DNA from: an uncultured Oscillospiraceae bacterium
Lineage (GTDB): Bacteria > Bacillota > Clostridia > Oscillospirales > Oscillospiraceae
Length of the DNA: 64,000 nucleotides
Direction of reading: 5' to 3'
Assembly: GCA_944385445.1 (NCBI GenBank)
Contig: CALWXF010000006.1
Coordinates: 28,267-92,266 of the forward strand
The position numbers and the translations under genes are program-made. The notes under the pieces are model-generated. The model was not told the origin of the DNA and did no database searches. It saw nothing but the letters and a program-made list of their open reading frames with translations. Positions 37,663 to 47,038 of this stretch are shown here, piece by piece (the stretch's first letter is position 1; each line of letters opens with the position of its first letter).

Positions 37663-38781
37663 ATGAAAATGTGTGGAATTATTTTCTCCGAGATGTATTC
37701 GGATGAGTTGAACTCTTTTACCCATGACCGTAACATGGCGGCTATCCCCTTCGGTGGCCGTTACCGTTTGGTAGACTTCGCTCTGTCCAACATGGTCAAC
37801 TCCGGCATCACCAGCGTGGGCGTGCTGGCCAAGCAGCACTATCACTCCCTGATGACCCACCTGGGCAACACCCAGGAGTGGGACCTGAACCGCAAAAACG
37901 GCGGCCTGCAGATTCTCCCCCCCTATGCCAGCGAGAGCCTCAACCAGGCCAACCGCGGCAAGCTGGACGAGCTGCGCAACGCTTTGGATTTCCTCCGGGA
38001 GGATACCTCTCCCTATGTGGTGATGGCAGATGCTCATGTGATCTGCAACATGGACTTCCGCCCCGTGGTGCAGGCCCACGTCAACAGCGGCTGTGACATC
38101 ACCCTGGTTGCCACCCAGAGCAAGATGAGCAACAGCAACACCTATAAGTCCGTCATCCAGGTGGATGGGGATATGCGAGTTACCAGCTATGCTCTGGACC
38201 ATGTGCCTCAGCCTGGAGACTACTGCGGTATGAGCATTATGGTCATGGACCGTCAGGTGCTCATTGACACCGTGTCTGAGTTCACGGCCCGGGGTGTCTA
38301 CTTCCTGGAGCGTGATTTCATTCAGGCCCGCTTCAACGCCGGGGAGCTGTCCATCAACATCTACCCCTTCACCGATCCGGTCCTTCGGGTCAACGACATT
38401 GAGAGCTATTTCAGCAGCAACATGGCTCTGCTGGACGAGGGCATCAGCAACGCCCTGTTCCGTCCGGACCGTCCCATCTACACCCGTGTCAATGATGAGG
38501 TTCCCTCTCACTACGGTATGGACTGCAACATCTCCGGCTGTATCATTGCCGATGGCTGCATTCTGGAGGGCAATGCGGAGCACTCCGTCATTGGCCGTGG
38601 CGTGCGCATCGCCAAGGGCGCCACGGTGAAGAACTGCATCATCATGCAGGGCAGCGTCATCGGTGAGGGTGCCAGCTTGGAGAACGTCATTGTGGACAAG
38701 TGGGCCACCATCACTGGCGGAAGCCAGCTCAAGGGTCTGGAGACCGCTCCCGTGATCATCCGCAAAGGAGTCACTGTATGA
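37663..38781 (+). CDS. glgD: Glucose-1-phosphate adenylyltransferase, regulatory subunit GlgD
   Basis: 372 residues, homologous to GlgC but starting MKMCGIIFSEMYSDELNSFT, so the catalytic GGxGxRL loop is missing, as is usual in Firmicutes GlgD. AAIPFGGRYRLVDFALSNMVNSGI and a beta-helix C terminus are kept. GlgD activates GlgC in the mixed enzyme. Its stop overlaps the glgA start (ATGA at 38778). Confidence 0.95.
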   Translation: MKMCGIIFSEMYSDELNSFTHDRNMAAIPFGGRYRLVDFALSNMVNSGITSVGVLAKQHYHSLMTHLGNTQEWDLNRKNGGLQILPPYASESLNQANRGKLDELRNALDFLREDTSPYVVMADAHVICNMDFRPVVQAHVNSGCDITLVATQSKMSNSNTYKSVIQVDGDMRVTSYALDHVPQPGDYCGMSIMVMDRQVLIDTVSEFTARGVYFLERDFIQARFNAGELSINIYPFTDPVLRVNDIESYFSSNMALLDEGISNALFRPDRPIYTRVNDEVPSHYGMDCNISGCIIADGCILEGNAEHSVIGRGVRIAKGATVKNCIIMQGSVIGEGASLENVIVDKWATITGGSQLKGLETAPVIIRKGVTV

Positions 38782-40208
38782 AAATCTTATTTGCCGCCAG
38801 TGAGGCCGCTCCCTTTTTGAAAACCGGAGGGCTGGGCGACGTGGCATCTGCGCTGCCAAAGGCGCTCAGTGCCGACGAGAACGCACAGGTGGCTGTCTTT
38901 CTCCCCTACTACAAAGCGATCAAAGACAGTCCCCGGTGGGATATCGAGTTTCTCTGTAGCTTCCGGGTGCCTCTGTCCTGGCGCAGCGTGTACTGCGGTG
39001 TCTTCCGTGCCAAGGACACCCAGAGAAACTTGCAGTACTACTTTATCGACAACGAGTACTACTTTTACCGGGATAACGCCTACGGCTATTATGACGATGG
39101 CGAGCGCTTCGCCTTCTTCTCCAAGGCTGTGTTGGAGTCCCTGCAATACCTGAACTGGTACCCGGATGTGATTCACGCCAACGATTGGCAGACTGCCATG
39201 ATCCCCGTCTTTCTTCGGGCTTTCTATATGGGTCTGGATGCCTACCAGCCTATCCGCACCCTGTTTACCATCCACAATATGGAGTATCAGGGCAAGGCGC
39301 CGGCCTCCTTTGTGGACGAGGTGCTGGGCTTGCCGGAGGATTGGCGTGGCACCACTCAGTTTGACGGCTGCACCAATATGATGAAGGCCGCCATTCTGGT
39401 GTCTGATCGGGTGAGCACCGTCTCTCGCACCTACGCCTATGAGATTCAGGATCCCTATTATGCCCACGGGTTGGACGGCGTGCTGCGCCACCACAGCTAC
39501 AAGCTCAGCGGCGTGGTCAACGGCATCGACACCGACGTCTTTGACCCCTCCACCGATCCTCTGATTCCGTTCAACTACACCTGGGATCAGCTGGACAAGA
39601 AGGCGGAGAACAAGCGGGCGCTCCAGGAAAAGCTGGGATTGGAGTGCCGAGACGACGTGCCCATGGTGATTATGATCACCCGTCTGGTGTCCCACAAGGG
39701 CCTGGATCTGGTGCAGGCAGTTATGGATGACCTGATGCAGGAGGAGATTCAGCTGGTCATTATCGGCACAGGTGAGCAGAACTATGAGGATATGTTCAGC
39801 TCCTATGCCGACCAGTACCCGGAAAAGATGTCTGCCAACATCGTTTTCGACAACAAATTGGCTCACGAGACGTACGCCGGCGGCGATCTGGTGCTGATGC
39901 CCTCCAAAATGGAGCCTTGTGGCCTGACGCAGCTCATCGCCATGCGCTACGGCACCGTACCCATCATCCGGGAGACCGGTGGATTGTACGATACCGTACC
40001 TGCTTTGAACCCGGAGACCATGGAAGGACGTGGCTTTACCTTCAAAAGCTACAATGCCCATGACATGCTGGACGCTGTCCGGCGCGCTGCTGCCTTCTAT
40101 CAGGACAGCGAGCGCTGGAAGCTCTTGCAAAAAAATGACATGAAATTTGATAGTTCCTGGAATCAGTCCGTTCAGGAGTATTGGCAAATCTATCGTTCTA
40201 TGCTATAA
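38778..40208 (+). CDS. glgA: Glycogen synthase GlgA (ADP-glucose dependent)
   Basis: 476 residues, GT5 family. The N-terminal KILFAASEAAPFLKTGGLGDVASALP holds the ADP-glucose KTGGL motif; DVIHANDWQTAMIPVFLR, the GVVNGIDTDVFDP block and the C-terminal MPSKMEPCGLTQLIAMRYGTVPIIRETGGL signature are intact. It elongates alpha-1,4 chains. The last 30 bases contain the promoter of glgP (40181-40209). Confidence 0.96.
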   Translation: MKILFAASEAAPFLKTGGLGDVASALPKALSADENAQVAVFLPYYKAIKDSPRWDIEFLCSFRVPLSWRSVYCGVFRAKDTQRNLQYYFIDNEYYFYRDNAYGYYDDGERFAFFSKAVLESLQYLNWYPDVIHANDWQTAMIPVFLRAFYMGLDAYQPIRTLFTIHNMEYQGKAPASFVDEVLGLPEDWRGTTQFDGCTNMMKAAILVSDRVSTVSRTYAYEIQDPYYAHGLDGVLRHHSYKLSGVVNGIDTDVFDPSTDPLIPFNYTWDQLDKKAENKRALQEKLGLECRDDVPMVIMITRLVSHKGLDLVQAVMDDLMQEEIQLVIIGTGEQNYEDMFSSYADQYPEKMSANIVFDNKLAHETYAGGDLVLMPSKMEPCGLTQLIAMRYGTVPIIRETGGLYDTVPALNPETMEGRGFTFKSYNAHDMLDAVRRAAAFYQDSERWKLLQKNDMKFDSSWNQSVQEYWQIYRSML

Positions 40209-40209
40209 T
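40181..40209 (+). promoter_or_regulatory. glgP promoter inside the end of glgA
   Basis: TTGGCA (40181-40186), 17-base spacer, TATAAT (40204-40209). The expected transcript starts near 40216, inside the foot of the large hairpin at 40213-40277. Confidence 0.8.
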
Positions 40210-40212
40210 TGT

Positions 40213-40290
40213 ACCGTGTTGCCTCCCCCGACTACAGCCCGCATAAGCGGGCTGTGCTCGGGTACGGGCAACACGGTTTTCAAATTTTTG
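40213..40290 (+). promoter_or_regulatory. Long hairpin with T-rich tail between glgA and glgP
   Basis: ACCGTGTTGCC (40213-40223) pairs perfectly with GGCAACACGGT (40267-40277). Inside, CCCGA/TCGGG and ACAGCCCGC/GCGGGCTGT extend the stem around an ATAA loop, and TTTTCAAATTTTTG follows. It can act as a terminator for the glgB-glgA transcript and, for the transcript started at 40216, as a 5' structure or attenuator of glgP. Confidence 0.75.
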
Positions 40291-40328
40291 CCGGATTCTC
40301 TGGAATCCGCACAGAGGAGTTCAGTTTC

Positions 40329-42734
40329 ATGAATCAGAAACAGATTATTGAAAAACTGGAAGAGACCTTGTTACGACGCTATGGCTGTCACTCTGACACC
40401 GCCTCTCCCCAACAGATCTACCGTTGTCTCTGCTACCTTGTCAATGAGATGCTGGTAGAAAAGAACACACAGTTTAACCGCAAGGCCAACAAGGATCAGG
40501 ACAAACAGGTATATTACATGTCCATGGAGTTCCTGGTTGGTACCTCTCTGCGGAATAATTTGTATAATTTAGGTCTGGAAGAGCTGTTCACCCAGGCACT
40601 GGACAAGTGCGGCATCGACATTCACGACCTGTACGAGATGGAGCCTGACGCCGGTTTGGGCAACGGCGGTCTGGGCCGTCTGGCTTCCTGCTATATGGAT
40701 TCTGCCACCACTCTGGGTATTCCCTGCACGGGCTACTCCATCCGCTATGAGTTCGGCATCTTCAAGCAGAAGATCATCGACGGTTGGCAGATGGAGTTCC
40801 CCGATGACTGGCTGACTATGGGCGATGTGTGGCTGGTGCCCCGAGAGGACGAGGCTGTAGAGGTCAAGTTCGGCGGCCAGGCCCACGGCTGGGACGACAA
40901 CGGCAAGTACCGTGTGGCCCACGTCAACTATCAGTCCGTCATGGCTGTGCCCAACGACATGTATATTTCCGGTCACGACACCGATGCCGTGAACAAGCTG
41001 GTGCTGTGGAGCGCCAAGTCTCCCCGCAGCTTTGATATGACTGCCTTCTCCCGTGGCGACTACGCCAAGGCTCTGGAGGGCGACACCATGGCTGAGGTGA
41101 TTTCCAAGGTCCTCTACCCTGCCGATGACCACATTGCCGGCAAGCGGCTGCGCCTGCGCCAGCAGTATCTGCTGGTGTCCGCCTCCCTCCAGACCATTCT
41201 GCGCAAGCACCTGAAGACCTATCGCAGCCTGGACAATCTGGCCGACAAGGTGTCCATCCACATCAACGACACCCATCCCGCTCTGTGCGTGCCCGAGCTG
41301 ATGCGTCTGCTGCTGGACGAGTACGACTACGGCTGGGATGAGGCCTGGAAAATTACCTGCAACACCCTGTCCTACACCAACCACACCGTTATGAGCGAGG
41401 CCTTGGAGCGTTGGAGCGAGAGCCTCTTCTCTGAGCAGATGCCCCGTGTGTATCAAATTGTGTGCGAGATCAACCGCCGCTTGGTGGAGGATCTGCGGGC
41501 TAAGTATGGCAACGACATGGGCAAGATCAACTACATGGCCGTCATCGCCAATGGCGAGATTCGCATGGCCAACCTGTGTTTGGCTGCCTGCCACAAGATC
41601 AACGGCGTGTCCAAGCTGCACACCGAGATTCTCAAGGACAGCATCTTCCGGGATTATTACCAGATGGAGCCCAATCGCTTCCTCAACGTCACCAACGGTA
41701 TCGCCTACCGCCGCTGGCTGTGCCAGTCCAACCCCAACCTCAGTGCTCTGCTCAAAGAACTCATCGGGGACGGCTTCGTCAAGGACTCCAGAGAGCTGGA
41801 GAAGCTGCTGAAGTATCGGGACGATGCCAGCGTGCTCACCCGCCTGCAGGAGATCAAGCTGGCCAACAAACAGCGCCTCAGCGATCTGATTCTCCAGCGC
41901 AATGGCATCCAGGTGGACCCCAACTCCCTGTTCGACGTACAGATCAAGCGTCTGCATGAGTACAAGCGCCAGCTGCTCAACGTCCTCCAGATTCTGCACA
42001 TGTATCTGGAGATCAAAAACAACCCCAACGCCCCCTTCCAGCCCCGCACCTTCATCTTTGCCGCCAAGGCCTCCGCTGGCTACATCATGGCAAAGCAGAT
42101 CATTCAGCTCATCTGTGCTGTGTCCCGCCTGGTCAACTCCGACCCCGTGGTGCGTGACAAGCTGAAAGTGGTGTTCATGGAGGACTACAACGTCTCCCTG
42201 GCTGAGATGATCATCCCTGCCGCCGAAATCTCCGAGCAGATTTCCATTGCCGGCAAGGAGGCCAGCGGCACCGGTAACATGAAGCTGATGATTAACGGCG
42301 CTGTTACCCTGGGTACACTGGATGGGGCCAACGTGGAGATTCGGGAGCAGGTGGGCGATGAGAACATCGTGCTCTTTGGTCTGCGCACCCCCGAGGTCAA
42401 CGACCTGTGGCATCACGGGTACAACCCTCTCGTATATATTCATAACGATCCCCAGCTCCAGGCTGTGATGGATCTGCTGCGCACCGGTTTCTCCAACATG
42501 CGCTTTGACGATATCGTCAATTCCCTGATTACCAACCACCGTGGACCTGCCGACCCCTATATGTGCCTGGCCGACTTCCACGACTATGTGCGGGCTCAGA
42601 ACGATGTGTCCGCCCTGTATGCTGATCAGCGCAAGTTTACCAACATGTCTCTGGTCAACATCGCCAAGGCCGGTCTGTTCTCTGCCGACCGGGCCGTCAC
42701 GGAATATGCTGAAAACATCTGGCATCTGAAGTGA
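40329..42734 (+). CDS. glgP: Glycogen/maltodextrin phosphorylase GlgP
   Basis: 801 residues, GT35. It releases glucose 1-phosphate from alpha-1,4-glucan ends. Marks: QVYYMSMEFLVGTSLRNNLYNLG, EPDAGLGNGGLGRLASCYMDS, the FDVQIKRLHEYKRQLLNVL region and the PLP-lysine segment EASGTGNMKLMINGAVTLGT. ATG 40329 (MNQKQIIEKLEETLLRRYG) has GAGGAG nine bases upstream; the open frame before it covers the hairpin leader and is not coding. It has its own promoter, so breakdown can be controlled apart from synthesis. Confidence 0.96.
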   Translation: MNQKQIIEKLEETLLRRYGCHSDTASPQQIYRCLCYLVNEMLVEKNTQFNRKANKDQDKQVYYMSMEFLVGTSLRNNLYNLGLEELFTQALDKCGIDIHDLYEMEPDAGLGNGGLGRLASCYMDSATTLGIPCTGYSIRYEFGIFKQKIIDGWQMEFPDDWLTMGDVWLVPREDEAVEVKFGGQAHGWDDNGKYRVAHVNYQSVMAVPNDMYISGHDTDAVNKLVLWSAKSPRSFDMTAFSRGDYAKALEGDTMAEVISKVLYPADDHIAGKRLRLRQQYLLVSASLQTILRKHLKTYRSLDNLADKVSIHINDTHPALCVPELMRLLLDEYDYGWDEAWKITCNTLSYTNHTVMSEALERWSESLFSEQMPRVYQIVCEINRRLVEDLRAKYGNDMGKINYMAVIANGEIRMANLCLAACHKINGVSKLHTEILKDSIFRDYYQMEPNRFLNVTNGIAYRRWLCQSNPNLSALLKELIGDGFVKDSRELEKLLKYRDDASVLTRLQEIKLANKQRLSDLILQRNGIQVDPNSLFDVQIKRLHEYKRQLLNVLQILHMYLEIKNNPNAPFQPRTFIFAAKASAGYIMAKQIIQLICAVSRLVNSDPVVRDKLKVVFMEDYNVSLAEMIIPAAEISEQISIAGKEASGTGNMKLMINGAVTLGTLDGANVEIREQVGDENIVLFGLRTPEVNDLWHHGYNPLVYIHNDPQLQAVMDLLRTGFSNMRFDDIVNSLITNHRGPADPYMCLADFHDYVRAQNDVSALYADQRKFTNMSLVNIAKAGLFSADRAVTEYAENIWHLK

Positions 42735-42767
42735 CCTATTTTTCCTCATTGTCTGGAGTTTTGATGG

Positions 42768-44603
42768 ATGAATGTCGCATTTAATTGTCTGTTAGAAGAA
42801 TATAAGACTCCTTTCGGCTGTGTGATGGAAAACCAGCCCTGTTCCCTGACGGTGAAGGTGCCGGACTACTACGCCGTCAGCGGCGTGGATGTGATTCTCA
42901 CCACTGACACCGCCTATGGAATGCAGGTATCTTTCGAGTTGACCGACACGCAGGACGGATATCAAATTTATAAGACGCAGTTTTCCCTCCCCCGGTGCGG
43001 ACTGTATTTCTATCACTTCCGCTGCCAGGGCGCTCAGGGGCCGTTCCAGGTCTACCGCTGTGGAGAGACGGATACCAGCATCAACCAGGGAGACCTCTGG
43101 CAGTTGACCTGTTACCCTCGGGACTTTCACACGCCCAAGGCCTATGCCGGAGCCGTGATGTATCAGATTTTTCCCGATCGCTTTTTTCGCTCGGGCTCCT
43201 GTGATCTGACAGATAAGCTGCAGCCCTACTGGGTTCATGAAAACTGGGACGACACCCCCCATTACCTGCCCAATGAGCACGGGGAAGTCATGAATAACGA
43301 CTTCTTCGGAGGAAATCTGCGGGGGATTCGGGAGAAGCTGCCCTATCTCAAACGGATGCATGTGGACGTCATCTATCTCAACCCCATCTCCATGGCGTTT
43401 TCCAACCACCGCTATGACACGGCCGACTACATGCGTCCCGATCCCATGTTGGGCACTGAAGAGGACTTTTCCGCTCTGTGCGCCGATGCCCACAAGCTGG
43501 GCATGAAGGTGATTTTGGACGGCGTGTTCTCCCACACCGGCAGCAACAGCGTGTACTTTGACCGAAACCATATCTTTGGACACGGTGCAGTCAGCGACCC
43601 CAATTCCCCCTATCGCAGCTGGTTTGATTTTCAGGAGTACCCCAACCGCTACACGTCCTGGTGGGGCATTGACACCCTCCCCTGTGTCAATGAGATGGAC
43701 CCCGCTTTCTTGGAGCACATCATCACAGGAGAGAACAGTGTCATCGCTCACTGGATGAAGTTAGGCGCCGACGGCTTCCGTCTGGATGTCGCTGACGAGC
43801 TGCCCGACGACTTCATCGCCCTGTTCCGCCAGCGCCTCAAGGAGCTGAACCCTGAGGCGCTGCTGCTGGGCGAAGTGTGGGAGGATGCCTCCAATAAAAT
43901 CAGCTATGGTGCCCGGAGAAAATATTTCTCCCATGGAGAGCTGGACTCGGTGATGAACTATCCCTTCCGCAGCGCCATCCTCTCCTTTTTGGCCCATCCA
44001 GATGCCAATAGCTTCCGGGCCAACATCATGTCGGTGGTGGAGCACTACCCCCAGGAGGTCCTCCACTGCCTCATGAACAGCCTTTCCACCCACGACACCC
44101 CTCGCATCCTCACCTTGCTGGGCGACAGCTTTGACGGCTCCAAACAGGAAAAGGCCAACCGATTCCTCAGCGAAGATGCCAAGCGTTGGGCGGTGCGGCG
44201 GGAGTGCGCAGCAGCAGCGCTCCAGTTCACGCTACCCGGTATGCCCTGCATCTACTACGGAGATGAGGCAGGGCTGGAAGGGTTTGAAGACCCCTTCAAC
44301 CGTCGCTGCTTCCCCTGGGGGCGTGAGTTGACCTCGTTACAGACAGCCTATGAGTCTCTCAGTCGCATCAAGGAAAAGTACGCTGCCCTCAAGCAGGGCC
44401 ATATCACCTTTGAAAATCCCAATCATCATGTCATTCATTTCATCCGCACCTTGAACGGACAGCGGATTCACACCTTTGTCAATGGAGGCTCCGACCCCAT
44501 GTCCCTCCCCATCACGGGACAGCTGCTATTCCAGTCCCATGTCAATATGGAGAAGCGACTGCTTCATTTGGAGCCCTGGGGCGTTGCCATTATTTTGGAA
44601 TAA
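42768..44603 (+). CDS. GH13 alpha-glycosidase (neopullulanase/cyclomaltodextrinase-like)
   Basis: 611 residues without a signal peptide, so probably cytosolic. An N-terminal beta domain (to about residue 120) precedes the barrel: AVMYQIFPDRFFRSG, VIYLNPISMAFSNHRYDTADY, ILDGVFSHTGSNS, nucleophile GFRLDVADELP, acid/base LLLGEVWEDASNK and SLSTHDTPRILTLL, then LPGMPCIYYGDEAGLEGFEDPFNRR. This set suits enzymes of the GH13_20 kind that cut maltodextrins or small branched glucans, here probably the limit dextrins left by GlgP. ATG 42768 follows TGGAG. Confidence 0.92.
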   Translation: MNVAFNCLLEEYKTPFGCVMENQPCSLTVKVPDYYAVSGVDVILTTDTAYGMQVSFELTDTQDGYQIYKTQFSLPRCGLYFYHFRCQGAQGPFQVYRCGETDTSINQGDLWQLTCYPRDFHTPKAYAGAVMYQIFPDRFFRSGSCDLTDKLQPYWVHENWDDTPHYLPNEHGEVMNNDFFGGNLRGIREKLPYLKRMHVDVIYLNPISMAFSNHRYDTADYMRPDPMLGTEEDFSALCADAHKLGMKVILDGVFSHTGSNSVYFDRNHIFGHGAVSDPNSPYRSWFDFQEYPNRYTSWWGIDTLPCVNEMDPAFLEHIITGENSVIAHWMKLGADGFRLDVADELPDDFIALFRQRLKELNPEALLLGEVWEDASNKISYGARRKYFSHGELDSVMNYPFRSAILSFLAHPDANSFRANIMSVVEHYPQEVLHCLMNSLSTHDTPRILTLLGDSFDGSKQEKANRFLSEDAKRWAVRRECAAAALQFTLPGMPCIYYGDEAGLEGFEDPFNRRCFPWGRELTSLQTAYESLSRIKEKYAALKQGHITFENPNHHVIHFIRTLNGQRIHTFVNGGSDPMSLPITGQLLFQSHVNMEKRLLHLEPWGVAIILE

Positions 44604-44641
44604 TCGTATCTTGACGACTAGAAAAAGAGGAGTTGAGCGCA

Positions 44642-45553
44642 ATGAAGCAAGTGTGTTTTGGCGTGGACATCGGCGGAACGTCAGTGAAGCTGGGGCTTGT
44701 GGACGAAGAAGGCCCTCTGCTGCACAAGAGCGAATTTCCCTCTCCCCGTGACCCTGCCGCCATGTTTGACCGGATTGCTCAGGAAATCCAGCAGGTAAAG
44801 GCGCAATTTGACGACTGTGCCTTTGTGGGTGCAGGCGTGGGTGTTCCCGGCCCCGTGTTCAACCAGGAACAGGTCAAGGGCTGCGTCAACCTGGGTTGGG
44901 GGGACATTAACGTGGCCTCTGAGCTATCCAGCCGCACTGGCCTGGTGGTAAAGGTGGAAAATGACGCCAATCTGGCCGCTTTGGGTGAGCTGTGGCACGG
45001 TGCCGGCAAAGGCCGCAAAAGTTTGGCTATGCTCACCGTAGGTACCGGTATCGGCTGTGGTATTATCTCTAACGGCCAAATCATCTCTGGTGCCAATGGC
45101 GCAGGCGGTGAAGCTGGCCATATGCCCACGAGCTTCCATCAGGATTGGCAGTGCTCCTGCGGCAAGTACGGCTGCCTGGAGGTCACCGCCTCTGCTACCG
45201 GCATCATCCGTGCCGCCCGGGAGTTCCAACCCTTCAAGGACATGGAGAAAGTCACCGCCAAGGACGTGTTTGATGCAGCTAAGGAGGGAAACCAGCAGGC
45301 TATGGAGGTCATTCAGACCGCAGCCAAGGCCCTGGGTGTAGCCTCCGCCATGATTGGCTGCATTGTCAATCCCGAGATCTTCATCATCGGCGGTGGCGTG
45401 TCTGCTGCTGGTTCCATCCTCATGGACCCCGTGGTGGAAGCCTACCGTGAAAACGTGTTCTCCCCTGCTCGTCAGGCTACCTTCGCCCTGGCCCAGTTGG
45501 GCAACAACGCCGGAATTTATGGCGGCGCTGGTCTGTTCTTCTATCATGCTTAA
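44642..45553 (+). CDS. glk: ROK-family glucokinase
   Basis: 303 residues. N-terminal phosphate loop GVDIGGTSVKLGLVDEEG, VKVENDANLAALGELWHGAG with the catalytic Asp, and the ROK zinc site GHMPTSF...CSCGKYGCLEV are intact. It phosphorylates glucose, which fits glucose released by the preceding glycosidase and feeding into the following pgi. ATG 44642 has GAGGAG nine bases upstream; the TTG at 44633 is too close. Confidence 0.93.
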   Translation: MKQVCFGVDIGGTSVKLGLVDEEGPLLHKSEFPSPRDPAAMFDRIAQEIQQVKAQFDDCAFVGAGVGVPGPVFNQEQVKGCVNLGWGDINVASELSSRTGLVVKVENDANLAALGELWHGAGKGRKSLAMLTVGTGIGCGIISNGQIISGANGAGGEAGHMPTSFHQDWQCSCGKYGCLEVTASATGIIRAAREFQPFKDMEKVTAKDVFDAAKEGNQQAMEVIQTAAKALGVASAMIGCIVNPEIFIIGGGVSAAGSILMDPVVEAYRENVFSPARQATFALAQLGNNAGIYGGAGLFFYHA

Positions 45554-45598
45554 TTCCCTTCACCAAGGGTAAATTTATTTCACAAGGAGTTGCACACT

Positions 45599-46861
45599 AT
45601 GTTAACGTTGGATTTGTCTCATCTGGATGGTTTCGTATCCCAGGAGCAGCTGACCGCTATGACCGACGAAGTGGCCGCCGCTCACGCCAAACTGTATGAT
45701 AGCTCCGCCCCTGGCTCCGACTTCACCGGCTGGGTGCGTCTGCCCGAGGCCTATGACAAAGAGGAGTTTGACCGCATCCTCAAGGCTGCCAAGAAGATTC
45801 GCTCCGACTCTGAGGTGCTGGTGGTCATCGGCATCGGCGGCTCCTATCTGGGTGCCCGCACCGCCCTGGAGATTTTCCCCTCCGACGGTCCCGAGATCTG
45901 CTTCGTGGGTTGCTCTCTCAGCCCCAACGAGATTCAGAAGGTCATGCGCCGCATCGGCAACCGCAGCTGGTCTATCAACGTGATTTCCAAGTCCGGCGGT
46001 ACCATTGAGCCCGCCATCGCCTTCCGCATTTTCCGTGAACACCTGGAGAAGAAGTACGGCGCCGAGGCCAACAGCCGTATCTACGCCACCACCGATAAGG
46101 CCCGTGGCGCTCTGAAGTCCGTGGCCGACAAGAACGGCTGGGAGACCTTCGTCATTCCCGACGAGGTGGGTGGCCGCTTCTCCGTCCTCACCGCTGTGGG
46201 CCTGCTGCCCATCGCTGTTTCCGGCACTGACATCAACGAGCTGATGGCTGGCGCTGCCGAGGCCATGGAGAAGTACGACCTGCGCTCCATGGATAACCCT
46301 GTGTGGCAGTATGTGGCCGCCCGCAACCTGCTGTACCGCCAGGGCAAGAAGATCGAGATCTTCTGCAACTATGAGCCCTCCTACACCTTCTTCGGTGAGT
46401 GGCTCAAGCAGCTGTTTGGTGAGTCTGAGGGCAAGGATGGCCTGGGAATCTTCCCCGCCAGTGTCCAGCTCACCACCGACCTGCACTCCATGGGTCAGTA
46501 TATCCAGGACGGCGAGCGTATGCTCTTTGAGACCGTGCTCTATGTGGATGATACCGGCTGTGACGTGGCTGTGCCCCACTGCGACGACGACGGTGACAAC
46601 CTGAACTACCTGGCTGGTAAGCCCATGAGCTTTGTCCGTGAAATGGCCTTCCAGGGCACCTTGGCTGCTCACCACGATGGCGGCGCTCCTGCCATGGTTC
46701 TGCGCAGCCCCAAGATGAATGCCCGTACTCTGGGCGAGATGTTCTACTTCTTCGAGCTCTCCTGCGGCATCAGCGGCCATGTGCTGAAGGTCAACCCCTT
46801 CAATCAGCCCGGCGTGGAGGCCTACAAGAAGAACATGTTTGCTCTCCTGGGCCGTCCCTAA
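45599..46861 (+). CDS. pgi: Glucose-6-phosphate isomerase
   Basis: 420 residues, the shorter Firmicutes form. VVIGIGGSYLGARTALE, INVISKSGGTIEPAIAFRIF, EVGGRFSVLTAVGLLP (PGI signature) and the C-terminal VKVNPFNQPGVEAYK with its catalytic Lys are present. It interconverts glucose and fructose 6-phosphates and so links the glycogen genes to glycolysis. AAGGAG lies nine bases before ATG 45599. A strong terminator follows. Confidence 0.97.
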   Translation: MLTLDLSHLDGFVSQEQLTAMTDEVAAAHAKLYDSSAPGSDFTGWVRLPEAYDKEEFDRILKAAKKIRSDSEVLVVIGIGGSYLGARTALEIFPSDGPEICFVGCSLSPNEIQKVMRRIGNRSWSINVISKSGGTIEPAIAFRIFREHLEKKYGAEANSRIYATTDKARGALKSVADKNGWETFVIPDEVGGRFSVLTAVGLLPIAVSGTDINELMAGAAEAMEKYDLRSMDNPVWQYVAARNLLYRQGKKIEIFCNYEPSYTFFGEWLKQLFGESEGKDGLGIFPASVQLTTDLHSMGQYIQDGERMLFETVLYVDDTGCDVAVPHCDDDGDNLNYLAGKPMSFVREMAFQGTLAAHHDGGAPAMVLRSPKMNARTLGEMFYFFELSCGISGHVLKVNPFNQPGVEAYKKNMFALLGRP

Positions 46862-46876
46862 TTTTAATTTAACTCA

Positions 46877-46916
46877 AACTCCTATGGCTGTCCCTGAGCA
46901 GCCATAGGAGTTTTTT
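46877..46916 (+). terminator. Terminator after pgi
   Basis: AAACTCCTATGGCTG/CAGCCATAGGAGTTT followed by T residues; it ends the glgP-pgi transcript. Confidence 0.92.
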
Positions 46917-46923
46917 ACACACC

Positions 46924-46975
46924 CTTTACAAAATACGACAGGAAATCTTGACACGAGTTTTGTAAAGTATAGATA
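46924..46975 (+). promoter_or_regulatory. ppx-ppk1 control region with perfect inverted repeat
   Basis: CTTTACAAAA (46924-46933) and its exact reverse complement TTTTGTAAAG (46958-46967) flank a TTGACA box (46948-46953). A -10 box is less clear: TAGATA (46970-46975) at 16 bases is the best placed candidate. The repeat arms lie upstream of the -35 box and in the spacer, as expected for an operator. Confidence 0.55.
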
Positions 46976-47038
46976 GTGGTGTACTACGTCCATTTTACAG
47001 CTAACACTGTTGTGAAAATCATATACAGGAGGATAGAC

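Noticed and set aside
40569-42749. 726-codon minus-strand open frame opposite glgP
   Set aside because: Antisense shadow of a clear glycogen phosphorylase; low-complexity composition.
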